Source of the DNA: Tepidimonas aquatica
GTDB lineage: Bacteria; Pseudomonadota; Gammaproteobacteria; Burkholderiales; Burkholderiaceae_C
DNA length: 64,000 nucleotides
NCBI RefSeq assembly: GCF_007556585.1
Contig: NZ_VJNA01000011.1
Span: 1-64,000, forward strand
Direction of reading: 5' to 3'
Shown one piece after another: positions 25,378 to 35,229 of this stretch (positions are counted from its first letter, which is position 1; each line of letters begins with the position of its first letter). The notes under the pieces are model-generated. The model saw nothing but the letters and a program-made list of their open reading frames with translations, made no database searches and was not told the origin of the DNA. Both the position numbers and the translations under genes were made by a program.

Positions 25378-25829
25378 CCGATTGCCCGCTGTGCCGCGAC
25401 GATGGCGGCCTGCTGCTGTGGCGCGGCGCGCACTGGCGCGTGGTGCGCGCGCTGGGACCGGAGGTGGGCGACACACCCGCGTGGTACCGCGTCATCGCGC
25501 AGGGGCACGTGGCGGAGTGGTCCGACCTCGACGCCGCCGCCCAGGCGCACGCGATGGCCCTGGTCAGCGCCGTGGAGCGGTGCTTGCGCCAAGCGCTGGT
25601 CCCCACCAAAATCAACCTGGCCGCGCTGGGCAACGTGGTGCCGCACCAGCACTGGCACGTGATCGCGCGCTTCGACTGGGACAGCCGCTTCCCCGCGCCG
25701 GTGTGGGCCGCACCGCAGCGCGCCGTCGACACCCCGCGCCTGGCCGCGCTGCACGCCCAGCTCGCCGCGTGCGACGCCGCCATCGTGCAGGCGTTGCACG
25801 CGCTGGCCCCCCAAGGAGGTTTTGCATGA
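25374..25829 (+). CDS. HIT-family (histidine triad) hydrolase-like protein
   Basis: The 151-residue protein contains the histidine triad [10 protein letters not shown] near residue 92 and an N-terminal CPLC pair. HIT proteins hydrolyse nucleotide phosphoramidates or dinucleotide polyphosphates; the substrate here is unknown. The GTG start at 25374 overlaps the stop of the upstream oxidoreductase (GTGTGA) and is needed because no ATG exists before the CPLC motif. The stop overlaps the next ATG, so three genes are coupled. Confidence 0.88.
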   Translation: MTDCPLCRDDGGLLLWRGAHWRVVRALGPEVGDTPAWYRVIAQGHVAEWSDLDAAAQAHAMALVSAVERCLRQALVPTKINLAALGNVVPHQHWHVIARFDWDSRFPAPVWAAPQRAVDTPRLAALHAQLAACDAAIVQALHALAPQGGFA

Positions 25830-26233
25830 CCACCGCCGCACCCCAGCCCACCGCCGTCACCGTGCACGGCGCCTCGCGCGTGCTCGAAGTCGCGTTCGAC
25901 GACGGCGCCTGCTTTCGCATCCCATTTGAATTGCTGCGCGTGTACTCGCCCTCGGCCGAAGTGCAAGGCCACGGCCCGGGTCAGGAGGTGCTGCAAACCG
26001 GCAAGCGCGACGTCGACATCGTGGCGCTGGCCCCGGTGGGCAACTACGCCGTGCAGCCGACGTTTTCCGACGGGCACGACAGCGGCATCTACACGTGGGC
26101 ATACCTGTATTTCCTGGGCAGCCGGCAAGACGAGCTCTGGGCCGACTACGAGCGGCGCTTGCGCGAAGCCGGCCTGGACCGCGACGCTCCCATGCCCGCC
26201 GCCCCCAGCGGGGGCTGTGGCCATCACGCTTGA
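25826..26233 (+). CDS. DUF971 protein (gamma-butyrobetaine hydroxylase-like N-terminal domain)
   Basis: The 135-residue protein fits the DUF971 family: [34 protein letters not shown], and [20 protein letters not shown]. Members are linked to Fe-S cluster or P-loop ATPase partners in some species, but no activity is settled. A good AAGGAGG site precedes ATG 25826. It sits directly before ubiE, a pairing conserved in Burkholderiales. The C-terminal GGCGHH could bind metal. Confidence 0.88.
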   Translation: MTTAAPQPTAVTVHGASRVLEVAFDDGACFRIPFELLRVYSPSAEVQGHGPGQEVLQTGKRDVDIVALAPVGNYAVQPTFSDGHDSGIYTWAYLYFLGSRQDELWADYERRLREAGLDRDAPMPAAPSGGCGHHA

Positions 26234-26268
26234 CCATCACCCCCCATCACCCGGCCAGGAGCCACGCC

Positions 26269-27000
26269 ATGAGCCAAACCCACTTCGGCTTTGAAACCGT
26301 GGACGAGCGCGACAAAGCGCGCCGTGTGCGCGCCGTGTTCGACTCGGTGGCGCCGCGCTACGACCTGATGAACGACCTGATGTCGGCCGGTTTGCACCGC
26401 TGGTGGAAGGCCTACACCGTGATGGTGGCCAACCCGCAGCCGGGGCAGCGCGTGCTGGACATTGCCGGCGGCACCGGCGATCTGAGCCTGGCCATCGCGC
26501 CGAAGGTGCAGCCAGGGGGGCTGGTGCTGCACACCGACATCAACGAAACCATGTTGCGCGAAGGGCGCGATCGGCTGCTGGACCGCGGCTGGGCGCTGCC
26601 CACGGTGGTGTGCGACGCTGAGCGGCTGCCGTTTGTGGACGGCGCGTTCGACCTGGTTACGGTGGCTTTTGGGCTGCGCAACATGACACACAAGGAACTT
26701 GCGCTGCGGGAAATGTATCGAGTGCTTAGGGTCGGCGGCAAGCTGCTGGTGCTCGAGTTTTCCAAGGTCGCGCCCCCGCTGCAAAAAGCCTACGACTGGT
26801 ACAGCTTTCACGTGCTGCCGCGCCTGGGCCGCTGGGTGGCGGGGGACGAAGCCAGCTACCGTTACCTGGCCGAGTCGATCCGCATGCACCCCGACCAGGA
26901 GACGCTGCGCCGCATGATGCACGACGCGGGTTTTGGCCACGTCGACGTGCACAACCTGACGGCGGGCGTGGTGGCGCTGCACGTGGGCATCAAAACGTAA
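26269..27000 (+). CDS. ubiE: Ubiquinone/menaquinone biosynthesis C-methyltransferase
   Basis: UbiE C-methylates 2-polyprenyl-6-methoxy-1,4-benzoquinol in ubiquinone synthesis. The 243-residue protein has [20 protein letters not shown], the SAM motif [14 protein letters not shown] near residue 62 and the family signature [20 protein letters not shown] with LEFSK. Length is normal. It lies in a ubiE-Tim44-ubiJ-ubiB block, so three of the four genes serve ubiquinone synthesis. Confidence 0.96.
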   Translation: MSQTHFGFETVDERDKARRVRAVFDSVAPRYDLMNDLMSAGLHRWWKAYTVMVANPQPGQRVLDIAGGTGDLSLAIAPKVQPGGLVLHTDINETMLREGRDRLLDRGWALPTVVCDAERLPFVDGAFDLVTVAFGLRNMTHKELALREMYRVLRVGGKLLVLEFSKVAPPLQKAYDWYSFHVLPRLGRWVAGDEASYRYLAESIRMHPDQETLRRMMHDAGFGHVDVHNLTAGVVALHVGIKT

Positions 27001-27019
27001 CATTGATGGAGCACACGCA

Positions 27020-28009
27020 ATGAACGCGCGCATGGGGGCTTGGTTGCTGGTGGCGGCGCTGGCGCTGTCGTCGGGGGAATCGTGGGCCAAACGCCTGGGA
27101 GGCGGGGGGTCGGTTGGCAAACAGTCCAGCAACGTGGTGCAGCGTCAGTCGGCCCCCGCGCCGGCGTCGCCCACCCCCGCGCCGGGCACGGCGCAGCCCC
27201 AGGGCGCGGCGGCCAGCGCGCCGGCCGCGGGCGCCGCCGGGGCCGCTGCGGCCACCAAGCCGCGCAGCCCCTGGGGCGCGATGCTGGGCGGGTTGGCCGC
27301 GGGCTTGGGGCTGGCGTGGCTGGCGTCGGCGCTGGGGCTGGGCGAGGCGTTTGCGCAGGTGCTGCTGGTGGGCCTGCTGGTGGTGGCGGTGCTGGCCGTG
27401 GTGGCGCTGCTGCGCCGCCCGCGTGCCGCGGCGCGTCCGGCGTGGGCCACGGCAGGCGCTGCCCCGGGGCAGCCGGCCACGCTGCGCGTCGTGCAGCCGC
27501 ATCACGTCGGCAACGACGCGGCCGCCCGCCCGTGGGAGCAAAGCCAGTTTGACACCGCCGCGCAGTCGGCCACGGCGGGCGTGCGCATTGGCGCCGCGCT
27601 GGGCGGCGGCGCGGCCACGTGGAGCATTCCGCTCGGGTTTGATGTCGAAGGCTTTGTGCGTGCCTCGAAGGACAACTTCGTGCGCCTGCAGGCGGCCTGG
27701 GACCGCGGTGACGTGACCACGCTGCGTGTGCTGATGACCGACGAGATGCTGGCCGAAATCCAGGCCCAGCTCGCCCAGCGTGAACGCGACGGCGGTGGCC
27801 CCAACGTCACCGAGGTGGTGGCGCTGGACGCGCAGTTGCTGGGCATTGAAGACCGCGGCGACGAGTACATGGCCAGCGTCGAGTTCTCGGGCCTGATTCG
27901 CGAAAACCCCGCCGAGGGGCCGGCGCCGTTTCGCGAGGTCTGGAACATCACCAAGCCCAAGGATGGGCGTGCCGGCTGGCTGGTGGCCGGGGTGCAGGCG
28001 CTGCAGTAA
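27020..28009 (+). CDS. Tim44-domain membrane protein
   Basis: The 329-residue protein opens with a signal-like segment, then an Ala/Pro-rich linker (about 45-85), two adjacent hydrophobic segments (about 88-132) and a C-terminal Tim44-like domain. The domain includes FDVEGFVRASKDNFVRLQAAWDRGD, WNITKPKDG and LVAGVQALQ. The domain is named after a mitochondrial import factor; the bacterial role is not established. Placement between ubiE and ubiJ is a conserved betaproteobacterial arrangement and suggests a membrane function near ubiquinone assembly. Confidence 0.85.
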   Translation: MNARMGAWLLVAALALSSGESWAKRLGGGGSVGKQSSNVVQRQSAPAPASPTPAPGTAQPQGAAASAPAAGAAGAAAATKPRSPWGAMLGGLAAGLGLAWLASALGLGEAFAQVLLVGLLVVAVLAVVALLRRPRAAARPAWATAGAAPGQPATLRVVQPHHVGNDAAARPWEQSQFDTAAQSATAGVRIGAALGGGAATWSIPLGFDVEGFVRASKDNFVRLQAAWDRGDVTTLRVLMTDEMLAEIQAQLAQRERDGGGPNVTEVVALDAQLLGIEDRGDEYMASVEFSGLIRENPAEGPAPFREVWNITKPKDGRAGWLVAGVQALQ

Positions 28010-28069
28010 CACGGTGGTGGCGACGGCGGCCCGCCCGTCGCGGCCGCGTTCCGGCACAATCCAGGGGGC

Positions 28070-28696
28070 ATGGAACGGCCCTCTTTTTTTTCGGCCGGCG
28101 CACCGCGCTGGCGTCTGCCCCTTCCCCCCGCCCCACCGGCGTGGTTGCAGGCCGAGCTGGCCAACCGGCTGGTGTTGCTGCTCAACCACGTGCTGCAGCA
28201 GGAACCCGAGGCCATGCAGCGGCTGCGCCGGCACAGCGGTCAGCGCATCCACGTCGCGCTGGGGGCGCTGGCGGCGTGGCTGCCGCTGGGGCCGAACCTA
28301 CGTTGGCGCGTGACGCCAGCGGGGCTGCTGGCCGTGGACGACCGCGACGACGCGCCAGACCTGACGTTGACGCTGCAAGAGCCCGGCCCGCGGGCGTTGG
28401 TCGAGCGCGCGCTGCAGGGGGACAAACCGGCCGTGGCCATCGCGGGTGACGTGCAACTGGCGGCCGAGGTGGCGTGGCTGATCGACCACGTGCGCTGGGA
28501 TCTGGAGGACGACCTGGCGCGCCTGGTGGGGGATGCGGCGGCGCACACGTTGGTGACGTGGGGGCGCCGCTTGGCGCAGGCGCTGCGCACCCAACTGCTG
28601 CCGCGTGCCCGGGCGTTGGCCGAGCGTACGGTGCTGCGTGGCGGGCCCGATCCGCGCACGACCACCACCACGCCGGACGGTGGAGCCACAGCATGA
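28070..28696 (+). CDS. ubiJ: Ubiquinone biosynthesis accessory factor UbiJ (SCP2 domain)
   Basis: UbiJ carries hydrophobic intermediates in the soluble Ubi complex through an SCP2 lipid-binding domain. The 208-residue protein shows [18 protein letters not shown], an SCP2-like beta region ([20 protein letters not shown]) and the amphipathic tail typical of UbiJ ([18 protein letters not shown]). Its stop overlaps the start of ubiB (ATGA), the usual UbiJ-UbiB pair. Confidence 0.88.
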   Translation: MERPSFFSAGAPRWRLPLPPAPPAWLQAELANRLVLLLNHVLQQEPEAMQRLRRHSGQRIHVALGALAAWLPLGPNLRWRVTPAGLLAVDDRDDAPDLTLTLQEPGPRALVERALQGDKPAVAIAGDVQLAAEVAWLIDHVRWDLEDDLARLVGDAAAHTLVTWGRRLAQALRTQLLPRARALAERTVLRGGPDPRTTTTTPDGGATA

Positions 28697-30246
28697 GGCG
28701 CTGGTTGCGCGGCTGGTTCATCGTCTGGGTGCTGCTGCGCTACGGCCTGGACGAGCTGGTGCTGTCACACTTCGAACACCCGGCGCTGGCATTGCTGCGC
28801 CGCGTGCTCACGCTCGGTCGCGATCTGTCCGCGCCGCGTGGCCAGCGGCTGCGCGAGGCGCTGGAGCGGCTGGGGCCCATTTTCGTCAAATTCGGCCAGG
28901 TGCTGTCCACGCGGCGCGACCTGCTGCCACCCGACATCGCCGACGAGTTGGCCAAGCTGCAAGACCGCGTGCCGCCGTTTCCGACCGAGGTGGCCATCGC
29001 TACCATCGAACGCGCTTTCGGCCAGCCGCTGGCGGCGGTGTTCAGCCACTTCGAGCGCCAGCCGGTGGCCAGCGCCTCGATCGCGCAGGTCCACTTTGCC
29101 ACGCTGTGCGACGGACGGGAGGTTGCCGTCAAGGTGTTGCGCCCCGGCATGTTGCCGGTGATTGAAAAAGACCTGGCGCTGATGCGTACGATGGCCCGTT
29201 GGGCCGAGCGGCTGTCGCGCGATGGCCGCCGGCTCAAGCCGCGCGAGGTCGTGGCCGAGTTCGACAAATACCTGCACGACGAGCTGGACCTGATGCGCGA
29301 GGCGGCCAACGCCGCGCAGCTGCGCCGCAACATGGAGGGGCTGGACCTCGTGCTGATCCCCGAAATGTACTGGGACTGGTGCCGCAGCGACGTGCTGGTG
29401 ATGCAGCGCATGCACGGGGTGCCGATCAGCCAGGTCGAGCGGCTGCGCGCCGCGGGCGTGGACATCAAGCGGCTGGCTCGCGACGGCGTGACGATTTTTT
29501 TCACCCAGGTGTTTCGCGACGGCTTTTTCCACGCCGACATGCACCCGGGCAACATTCAGGTGTCGCTGGCGCCCGAGACGTTTGGGCGCTACATCTCGCT
29601 GGACTTTGGCATCGTCGGCACGCTGACCGAATACGACAAAGAGTACCTGGCGCAAAACTTCACGGCGTTTTTCCGCCGCGACTACAAGCGCGTGGCCGAG
29701 CTGCACATCGAGTCGGGCTGGGTGCCGCCCGAGACCCGCGTGGACGAGCTGGAAGCGGCCGTGCGCGCGGTGTGCGAGCCGTACTTCGATCGGCCGCTGA
29801 AGGACATTTCGCTGGGTATGGTGCTGATGCGGCTGTTCCAGACCTCGCGCCGCTTCAACGTCGAAATCCAGCCGCAACTGGTGCTGCTGCAAAAAACGCT
29901 GCTCAACATCGAAGGCTTGGGCCGACAGCTCGACCCCGAGCTGGACCTGTGGAGCACGGCCAAGCCGTTTTTGGAGCGCTGGATGGTCGAGCAGGTGGGG
30001 CCGCGGCGGCTGTGGCGCGAGCTCAAGGCCGAGGCCCCGCACTACGCCAAGCTGCTGCCGCACCTGCCGCGCCTGGTGCACGCTTACCTGCAGCAGCGCC
30101 CAACCGACCTGCGTGCCCAGCTGCAGGAGCTGGTGCGCGAGCAACGCCGTACCCAACGCCTGCTGCTGATGGTGATTTACGTTTTGTTTGGCTTTGTGGC
30201 CGGGCTGATGGCGATGCAGTGGTGGCTGCGCGTGCGCTTGTGGTAG
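28693..30246 (+). CDS. ubiB: Ubiquinone biosynthesis kinase-like regulator UbiB
   Basis: UbiB is an atypical protein-kinase-like ATPase needed for ubiquinone synthesis. The 517-residue protein has the KxGQ motif ([16 protein letters not shown]), the alanine-rich ASASIAQVH loop, the lysine in [11 protein letters not shown] and the catalytic-type region [11 protein letters not shown] and LDFGIVGTL. Two C-terminal transmembrane segments follow ([20 protein letters not shown] onward). The ATG at 28693 overlaps the ubiJ stop. Confidence 0.95.
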   Translation: MRRWLRGWFIVWVLLRYGLDELVLSHFEHPALALLRRVLTLGRDLSAPRGQRLREALERLGPIFVKFGQVLSTRRDLLPPDIADELAKLQDRVPPFPTEVAIATIERAFGQPLAAVFSHFERQPVASASIAQVHFATLCDGREVAVKVLRPGMLPVIEKDLALMRTMARWAERLSRDGRRLKPREVVAEFDKYLHDELDLMREAANAAQLRRNMEGLDLVLIPEMYWDWCRSDVLVMQRMHGVPISQVERLRAAGVDIKRLARDGVTIFFTQVFRDGFFHADMHPGNIQVSLAPETFGRYISLDFGIVGTLTEYDKEYLAQNFTAFFRRDYKRVAELHIESGWVPPETRVDELEAAVRAVCEPYFDRPLKDISLGMVLMRLFQTSRRFNVEIQPQLVLLQKTLLNIEGLGRQLDPELDLWSTAKPFLERWMVEQVGPRRLWRELKAEAPHYAKLLPHLPRLVHAYLQQRPTDLRAQLQELVREQRRTQRLLLMVIYVLFGFVAGLMAMQWWLRVRLW

Positions 30247-30292
30247 CCCGTGGCCGACAGCGCCCTTGAAGCGGTGCGATCAGGCCCCCACC

Positions 30293-30298
30293 TATAAT
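30293..30298 (+). promoter_or_regulatory. -10 element ahead of fmdB
   Basis: A perfect TATAAT lies 58 bases before the FmdB-family start, just after ubiB ends. The only -35 candidate (TTGAAG, 30266) is 21 bases away, so the -35 is unclear. Confidence 0.45.
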
Positions 30299-30356
30299 GG
30301 CAGGTTTTGCAAACCGTTGTGCAGCGTTTCCACCTCCACACACTGTAGGGACAGCC

Positions 30357-30668
30357 ATGCCTATTTACGCGTACAAGTGCGAGTCCTGTGGCCACGCCAG
30401 GGACGTTTTGCAAAAAGTCAGCGACGCGCCCCTGACCACCTGCCCGGCCTGTGGTGCCGAGACTTTTCGCAAGCAGCTCACCGCCGCCGGCTTCCAGCTC
30501 AAGGGTACCGGGTGGTACGTGACCGATTTCCGCAACAACGGCACCGGCGCGGCCAAGGCCGGTGCCGCCGCTGGCGCGGCGGCGGCAACCGAGTCGTCGG
30601 CCAACAGCAGCAGCGCCGACAGTGGGGCGGCGTCCACCCCGTGCGGAGCCGCTTGTGCCTGCCACTGA
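30357..30668 (+). CDS. FmdB-family zinc-ribbon protein
   Basis: The 103-residue protein begins MPIYAYKCESCGHARDVLQK and contains a second CPACG pair, giving the four cysteines of the FmdB zinc ribbon (residues 8-41). A GWYVTDFR segment follows. The rest is an Ala/Ser-rich linker ending in a cysteine-rich tail CGAACACH. Such proteins are linked to amidase expression in one organism, but the general role is unknown. fmdB-DUF502-aspS is a conserved betaproteobacterial cluster. The next gene starts inside this one. Confidence 0.9.
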   Translation: MPIYAYKCESCGHARDVLQKVSDAPLTTCPACGAETFRKQLTAAGFQLKGTGWYVTDFRNNGTGAAKAGAAAGAAAATESSANSSSADSGAASTPCGAACACH

Positions 30669-31338
30669 GCGCGGCCGCCTGGGGGCGGCGCTGCGCCGCT
30701 GGCTGCTGTCGGGCCTGCTGGTGCTGGTGCCCCTGATCGTCACCCTGTGGGTGCTCGATTGGGTGGTGTCGACGCTGGACCAGACGCTCAACATTCTGCC
30801 GCAAGCTTGGCAGCCGGAGCACTGGCTGGGCATGCGCGTGCCTGGCATGGGGGTGGCGTTTGCGTTGGCCGTCGTGCTGGGCATTGGGGCGCTGGCGTCG
30901 AACTACGTCGGCAACCAGCTGGTGGCGTGGTGGCACGCGCTGCTGCAGCGCATCCCGGTGGTGCGCTCGATTTATTCCGGCGTCAAGCAGGTGTCGGACA
31001 CGCTGTTGTCCGAAAAAGGCAACGCGTTTCGCCAAGCGCTGCTGGTGCAGTGGCCGCGCGAGGGCATGTGGACGATTGCCTTTCTGACCGGCACGCCCGG
31101 CGGCGACGTCGCGCGCCACCTGCCGCCGCAGGACTACCTGAGCGTGTACGTGCCCACCACACCCAACCCGACCGGAGGCTACTTCGTGATGGTGCACCGG
31201 CGCGACGTCGTGCCACTGACCATGAGCGTCGATGAGGCGCTGACCTACGTGATTTCGATGGGCGTCATCGTGCCTGGGGGGCGCAAGCCTGGCCTCGGTG
31301 TGGACGATGCCCATGTCCCAGGACCCGCCCAGGGTTGA
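30655..31338 (+). CDS. DUF502 inner-membrane protein
   Basis: The 227-residue protein has two transmembrane stretches (about residues 15-37 and 62-84) and the DUF502 pattern [31 protein letters not shown] and [11 protein letters not shown]. The family's function is unknown. The GTG start at 30655 overlaps the fmdB 3' end by 14 bases; no ATG precedes the first membrane segment in a sensible position. aspS follows after 28 bases. Confidence 0.87.
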   Translation: MPATERGRLGAALRRWLLSGLLVLVPLIVTLWVLDWVVSTLDQTLNILPQAWQPEHWLGMRVPGMGVAFALAVVLGIGALASNYVGNQLVAWWHALLQRIPVVRSIYSGVKQVSDTLLSEKGNAFRQALLVQWPREGMWTIAFLTGTPGGDVARHLPPQDYLSVYVPTTPNPTGGYFVMVHRRDVVPLTMSVDEALTYVISMGVIVPGGRKPGLGVDDAHVPGPAQG

Positions 31339-31366
31339 AGCTTCCACCGTTCGAAGGCCCGTCTCC

Positions 31367-33160
31367 ATGCCCATGCGTTCCCACTACTGCGGCGCCGTCA
31401 CCGAGGCGCTGATCGGCCAGCCCGTCACCCTGTGCGGCTGGGTCAACCGCCGGCGCGACCACGGCGGCGTGATCTTCATCGACCTGCGTGACCGCGAGGG
31501 CACGGTGCAGGTGGTCTGCGACCCCGACCGGCCGCAGATGTTTGCCACCGCCGAGCACCTGCGCAACGAGTACTGCATCCAGGTGCGCGGCGTGGTGCGC
31601 GCGCGCCCCGAGGGCACCGTCAACGACGCCATCCGCAGCGGCAAGGTCGAGGTGCTGTGCCACGAGATCGAGGTGCTGAACCCCTCGGTGACGCCGCCGT
31701 TCCAGCTCGACGACGACAACCTATCCGAAACCACCCGGCTGACGCACCGCGTACTGGACCTGCGCCGCCCGTACATGCAGCGCAACCTGATGCTGCGCTA
31801 CCGCGTGGCGATGGAGACGCGCCGCTTCCTGGACGCCCACGGCTTCATCGACATCGAAACGCCGATGCTGACGCGCAGCACGCCCGAAGGCGCGCGCGAC
31901 TACCTGGTGCCCAGCCGCGTGCACGACGGCATGTTTTACGCCCTGCCGCAGTCGCCACAGCTGTTCAAGCAGTTGCTGATGGTGGCGGGCTTTGACCGCT
32001 ACTACCAGATCACCAAGTGCTTCCGTGACGAGGACCTGCGCGCCGACCGCCAGCCCGAGTTCACGCAGATCGACATCGAAACCTCGTTCATGACGGAGCA
32101 GGAAATCCGCGACCTGTTCCAGGGCATGATCAAGACGGTGTTTGCCAACACCATCGGCGTCGATCTGGGCGAATTTCCGGTCATGACCTACGCCGAGGCG
32201 ATGGCGCGCTTCGGCTCGGACAAGCCCGACCTGCGTGTCAAGCTCGAATTCACCGAGCTGACCGACGTCATGAAGGACGTCGAGTTCAAGGTCTTCTCGG
32301 GGCCGGCCAACATGCCTGGCGGCCGCGTGGTGGCGCTGCGTGTGCCGGGCGGCGCCCAGATGAGCCGCAGTGAAATCGACGCCTACACCGAGTTTGTCAA
32401 GATTTACGGTGCCAAGGGCCTGGCTTGGATCAAGGTCAACGACTTGGCGGCCGGCCGCGACGGGCTGCAGTCCCCGATCGTCAAAAACCTGCACGACGCC
32501 GCCTTGCAGGCGGTGCTGCAGCGCAGCGGCGCGCGCGACGGCGACCTGCTGTTGTTCGGCGCCGACAAGGCCAAGGTCGTCAACGACGCCATCGGCGCGC
32601 TGCGCGTCAAAATCGGCCACAGCGCCTTTGGCAAGGCCAACGGCTTGTTCGAAGACCGCTGGGCGCCGTTGTGGGTGGTGGACTTCCCGATGTTCGAATA
32701 CGACGAAGAGGAGCGCCGCTGGGTGGCGGTGCACCACCCGTTCACCGCGCCCAAGGACGGCCACGAAGACCTGATGGCCACCGACCCCGGCGCCTGCCTG
32801 GCCAAGGCTTACGACATGGTGCTCAACGGCTGGGAGCTGGGCGGCGGCTCGGTGCGTATCCACCGCGCCGATGTGCAGCGCAAGGTGTTTGCGGCGCTCA
32901 ACATCGGCGAAGACGAAGCGCGTGCCAAGTTTGGTTTTCTGCTGGACGCGTTGCAGTACGGCGCGCCGCCGCACGGCGGCTTGGCGTTCGGGTTGGACCG
33001 CTTGGTTACGCTGATGACCGGCGCCGAGTCGATCCGCGATGTCATCGCCTTCCCCAAGACCCAGCGCGCGCAGTGCTTGCTGACGCATGCGCCCAGTCCT
33101 GTCGACGAGAAACAGTTGCGCGAACTGCACATCCGGCTGCGCAATCCGCAACCGGCGTGA
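31367..33160 (+). CDS. aspS: Aspartyl-tRNA synthetase
   Basis: AspS charges tRNA-Asp, and some betaproteobacterial enzymes also charge tRNA-Asn. The 597-residue bacterial-type enzyme has the OB-fold anticodon domain ([20 protein letters not shown]), class II motif 2 ([20 protein letters not shown]), the GAD insertion domain (about 290-420) and motif 3 ([17 protein letters not shown]). ATG 31367 (MPMRSHYCG) is favoured by homology; ATG 31373 is also possible. Confidence 0.96.
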   Translation: MPMRSHYCGAVTEALIGQPVTLCGWVNRRRDHGGVIFIDLRDREGTVQVVCDPDRPQMFATAEHLRNEYCIQVRGVVRARPEGTVNDAIRSGKVEVLCHEIEVLNPSVTPPFQLDDDNLSETTRLTHRVLDLRRPYMQRNLMLRYRVAMETRRFLDAHGFIDIETPMLTRSTPEGARDYLVPSRVHDGMFYALPQSPQLFKQLLMVAGFDRYYQITKCFRDEDLRADRQPEFTQIDIETSFMTEQEIRDLFQGMIKTVFANTIGVDLGEFPVMTYAEAMARFGSDKPDLRVKLEFTELTDVMKDVEFKVFSGPANMPGGRVVALRVPGGAQMSRSEIDAYTEFVKIYGAKGLAWIKVNDLAAGRDGLQSPIVKNLHDAALQAVLQRSGARDGDLLLFGADKAKVVNDAIGALRVKIGHSAFGKANGLFEDRWAPLWVVDFPMFEYDEEERRWVAVHHPFTAPKDGHEDLMATDPGACLAKAYDMVLNGWELGGGSVRIHRADVQRKVFAALNIGEDEARAKFGFLLDALQYGAPPHGGLAFGLDRLVTLMTGAESIRDVIAFPKTQRAQCLLTHAPSPVDEKQLRELHIRLRNPQPA

Positions 33161-33207
33161 TACAGTGAGGTGAGCCTAAAACCCACTCAACCGTGAAGGA
33201 GGTCGCC

Positions 33208-33519
33208 ATGACGGACAACACCCTGCAACCCAAAGACAAACTCGTTGCCGACTTGAAGGTGGTAGTGGCCGACGCCGAGGAGCTGCTGGCGGCCACCGCC
33301 CACAGCACCGGTGAAAAGGTGGCCGAGCTGCGCGAGCGCTTGCAAGAGAACCTGCGCAACGCGCGTCATCGCCTGGCCGCCGCCGAGGCCGCGATCCGCG
33401 AGCGCACCCGTGAAGTGGCGCGCGCCACCGACCACTACGTGCACGAGCACCCCTGGAAAGCCATTGGCGTGGCCGCCGGCATCGGTTTGCTGGTGGGCAT
33501 GCTGATCGGTCGCCGCTGA
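33208..33519 (+). CDS. DUF883 (ElaB/YqjD-type) membrane-anchored protein
   Basis: The 103-residue protein is mostly charged helix with heptad-like spacing (residues 10-80). It ends in a single C-terminal transmembrane segment after HEHPWKAIGVAAGIGLLVG and the GRR end typical of ElaB/YqjD. The family anchors to the inner membrane and in E. coli associates with ribosomes in stationary phase; the role here is inferred. A near-perfect AAGGAGG site precedes ATG 33208. It heads a triad with the two following genes. Confidence 0.9.
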   Translation: MTDNTLQPKDKLVADLKVVVADAEELLAATAHSTGEKVAELRERLQENLRNARHRLAAAEAAIRERTREVARATDHYVHEHPWKAIGVAAGIGLLVGMLIGRR

Positions 33520-33551
33520 GGCGGCGTCGTCCGTTGCTGTGACGGCGTACG

Positions 33552-33956
33552 ATGGCGATGCCCGGCGACGACGCGGGCAGCCGTGCTGAGCCGCTGCTGA
33601 CGGCCGCACGGGGCTGGCTGCGCGATGCGCTCGAACTGGCGCGCGTGCGCCTGGCGCTGCTGGGCGTCGAGGCCAGCGAACACGCGCTGGCGCTGGGCAC
33701 GTCGTTGGCGTTGTTGTTGGCCGCCGCGGTGTTGCTGTCGGCGGCCTTGGTCAGCCTGCTGGTGCTGGTGACCGTGCTGCTGTGGGAATCGCAGCGCGTG
33801 TTGGCGTTGGCGCTGGCCTGCGGCACGCTGCTGGGTGCGGGCGCTGCGGCAGCCTGGGCGGGGCTGCGGCGCCTGCGCGCGGTGTCGTGGTTCGAGGCCA
33901 GTCGTGCCGAGTTGGCGCGCGACGTGGAGCGGTTGCGTGGCGGCCCGCGAGCCTGA
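33552..33956 (+). CDS. Phage-holin-like (YqjE-type) membrane protein
   Basis: The 134-residue protein has two adjacent transmembrane segments (about residues 47-72 and 78-103) after an amphipathic helix (RDALELARVRLALLGVEASE), the arrangement of the YqjE or phage-holin-3-6 family. These are chromosomal envelope proteins rather than lysis holins. Either ATG 33552 or ATG 33558 may start it. It overlaps the next gene by 20 bases. Confidence 0.8.
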   Translation: MAMPGDDAGSRAEPLLTAARGWLRDALELARVRLALLGVEASEHALALGTSLALLLAAAVLLSAALVSLLVLVTVLLWESQRVLALALACGTLLGAGAAAAWAGLRRLRAVSWFEASRAELARDVERLRGGPRA

Positions 33957-34329
33957 CGGCGGCGCCAGCGTGCGCCTGGCACGCCGGCGTGCGGCGCTGG
34001 TGCAGCGCTCGGGCGAGTTGCGCGAGCGCCTGGCGTGGCACGCGCAGAGCCTGCAGCCGGCCTTCGAGGCCGCCGACCACCTGCGGCGCGGCTGGCGCTG
34101 GTTGCGGGCCCACCCGGGGTGGGTGCTGCTGGGCGCCACGGTGCTGCTGTGGCGCCGGCCGCGCCGGGCGCTGAGCTGGGTGTGGCTGGGGTGGCGGCTG
34201 TGGCGCCGGGCGCAGCGCTGGCCCTGGCTCGCCGCCCTGTGGCGTGCCCCGGCAGCGGCCCGGCGGGGTCAACCGGGCGCGGCGGTGGCCGATCATGATA
34301 ATACCCTGGGTAGCTTCAACACAAGGTAG
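33937..34329 (+). CDS. YqjK-like small basic membrane-associated protein
   Basis: The 130-residue product, starting at GTG 33937, is arginine-rich with a helical first half (RLARRRAALVQRSGELRER) and one short hydrophobic stretch (HPGWVLLGATVLLW). Position after DUF883 and YqjE-type genes matches the yqjD-yqjE-yqjK arrangement, so a YqjK-like role is inferred from context more than sequence. The start is uncertain; an upstream frame extends to 33835. motA begins four bases after its stop. Confidence 0.6.
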   Translation: MAAREPDGGASVRLARRRAALVQRSGELRERLAWHAQSLQPAFEAADHLRRGWRWLRAHPGWVLLGATVLLWRRPRRALSWVWLGWRLWRRAQRWPWLAALWRAPAAARRGQPGAAVADHDNTLGSFNTR

Positions 34330-34333
34330 CGAC

Positions 34334-35191
34334 ATGTTCGTCATCGTCGGCTGGCTGGTGGCCATCGGCTGCATCTTCGGGGTCTTCATCGTTCACGGCG
34401 GCAACATCGGCGTGATCCTCAAGGCCCTGCCGTTCGAGATGATCACCATCTTCGGCGCGGCCATCGGCGCCGTCATCGCCGGCAACTTGATGAAGGTGCT
34501 CAAAGGGGTGGGCCGTGGCTTGGGGGCTTGCTTCAAGGGCTCCAAGTACACCAAAGAGCGCTTCATGGACCTGCTGGCGCTGCTGTACGACATCTTGCAA
34601 AAGGCACGCAAAGAAGGTTTGATGGCCATTGAAGGCGACGTCGAAAACCCCGATGCATCGCCGCTGTTCCAAAAGTACCCGTCGATCGCCAGCGACCACC
34701 ACACGGTGGAGTTCATCACCGACTACCTGCGCCTGATGGTGTCGGGCAACCTCAACGCCCACGAGATCGAGTCGATCATGGACGCTGAGCTCGAAACCCA
34801 CCACGCCGAGGAGCATGCGGCGGTGGCGGCCCTGCAGCGGCTGGCCGGCGCACTGCCGGCCTTCGGCATCGTCGCGGCGGTGCTGGGCGTGGTCAATACG
34901 ATGGGCTCGGTCGGGCAACCGCCGGCGGTGCTGGGCGGCATGATCGGCTCGGCGCTGGTGGGTACGTTTCTGGGCATTTTGCTCTCCTACGCTTTTGCTG
35001 AACCTCTGGCCAGCCTGTTGGAGCAAAAGGTCGAAGAGGCCAGCAAGGAGTTCCAGTGCATCAAAACCACGCTGTTGGCCAGCATGCAAGGCTACCCACC
35101 GATGACCGCTGTTGAATTCGGCCGCAAGGTGCTCTTTTCGACCGAGCGGCCCACCTTCAGCGAGCTGGAGCAGCACGTCAAGAAGAAGTGA
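34334..35191 (+). CDS. motA: Flagellar motor stator protein MotA
   Basis: MotA forms the proton-conducting stator with MotB. The 285-residue protein has four transmembrane segments: two at the N-terminus (residues 2-22 and 33-52) and two after residue 170 (LAGALPAFGIVAAVLGVVNT and MIGSALVGTFLGILLSYAF). A cytoplasmic loop lies between them (ALLYDILQKARKEGLMAIE). It is the proton type by similarity to E. coli MotA. It heads the motA-motB-cheY-cheZ operon, which ends at the terminator at 37316. Confidence 0.96.
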   Translation: MFVIVGWLVAIGCIFGVFIVHGGNIGVILKALPFEMITIFGAAIGAVIAGNLMKVLKGVGRGLGACFKGSKYTKERFMDLLALLYDILQKARKEGLMAIEGDVENPDASPLFQKYPSIASDHHTVEFITDYLRLMVSGNLNAHEIESIMDAELETHHAEEHAAVAALQRLAGALPAFGIVAAVLGVVNTMGSVGQPPAVLGGMIGSALVGTFLGILLSYAFAEPLASLLEQKVEEASKEFQCIKTTLLASMQGYPPMTAVEFGRKVLFSTERPTFSELEQHVKKK

Positions 35192-35229
35192 TGCCCCGTT
35201 CCGTTGGCTGAACCGATACCGTTACCGCC

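Noticed and set aside
21244-25476. 1410-residue open frame antisense to the FAD dehydrogenase
   Set aside because: Shadow frame caused by GC bias; the plus-strand protein has clear FAD and Fe-S motifs.
33508-33527. Terminator after the DUF883 gene
   Set aside because: A short GC stem is present, but there is no T-run and the stem includes coding sequence.
33552-33956. Prophage lysis holin
   Set aside because: The holin-like protein sits in a DUF883-YqjE-YqjK chromosomal arrangement with no phage genes nearby.
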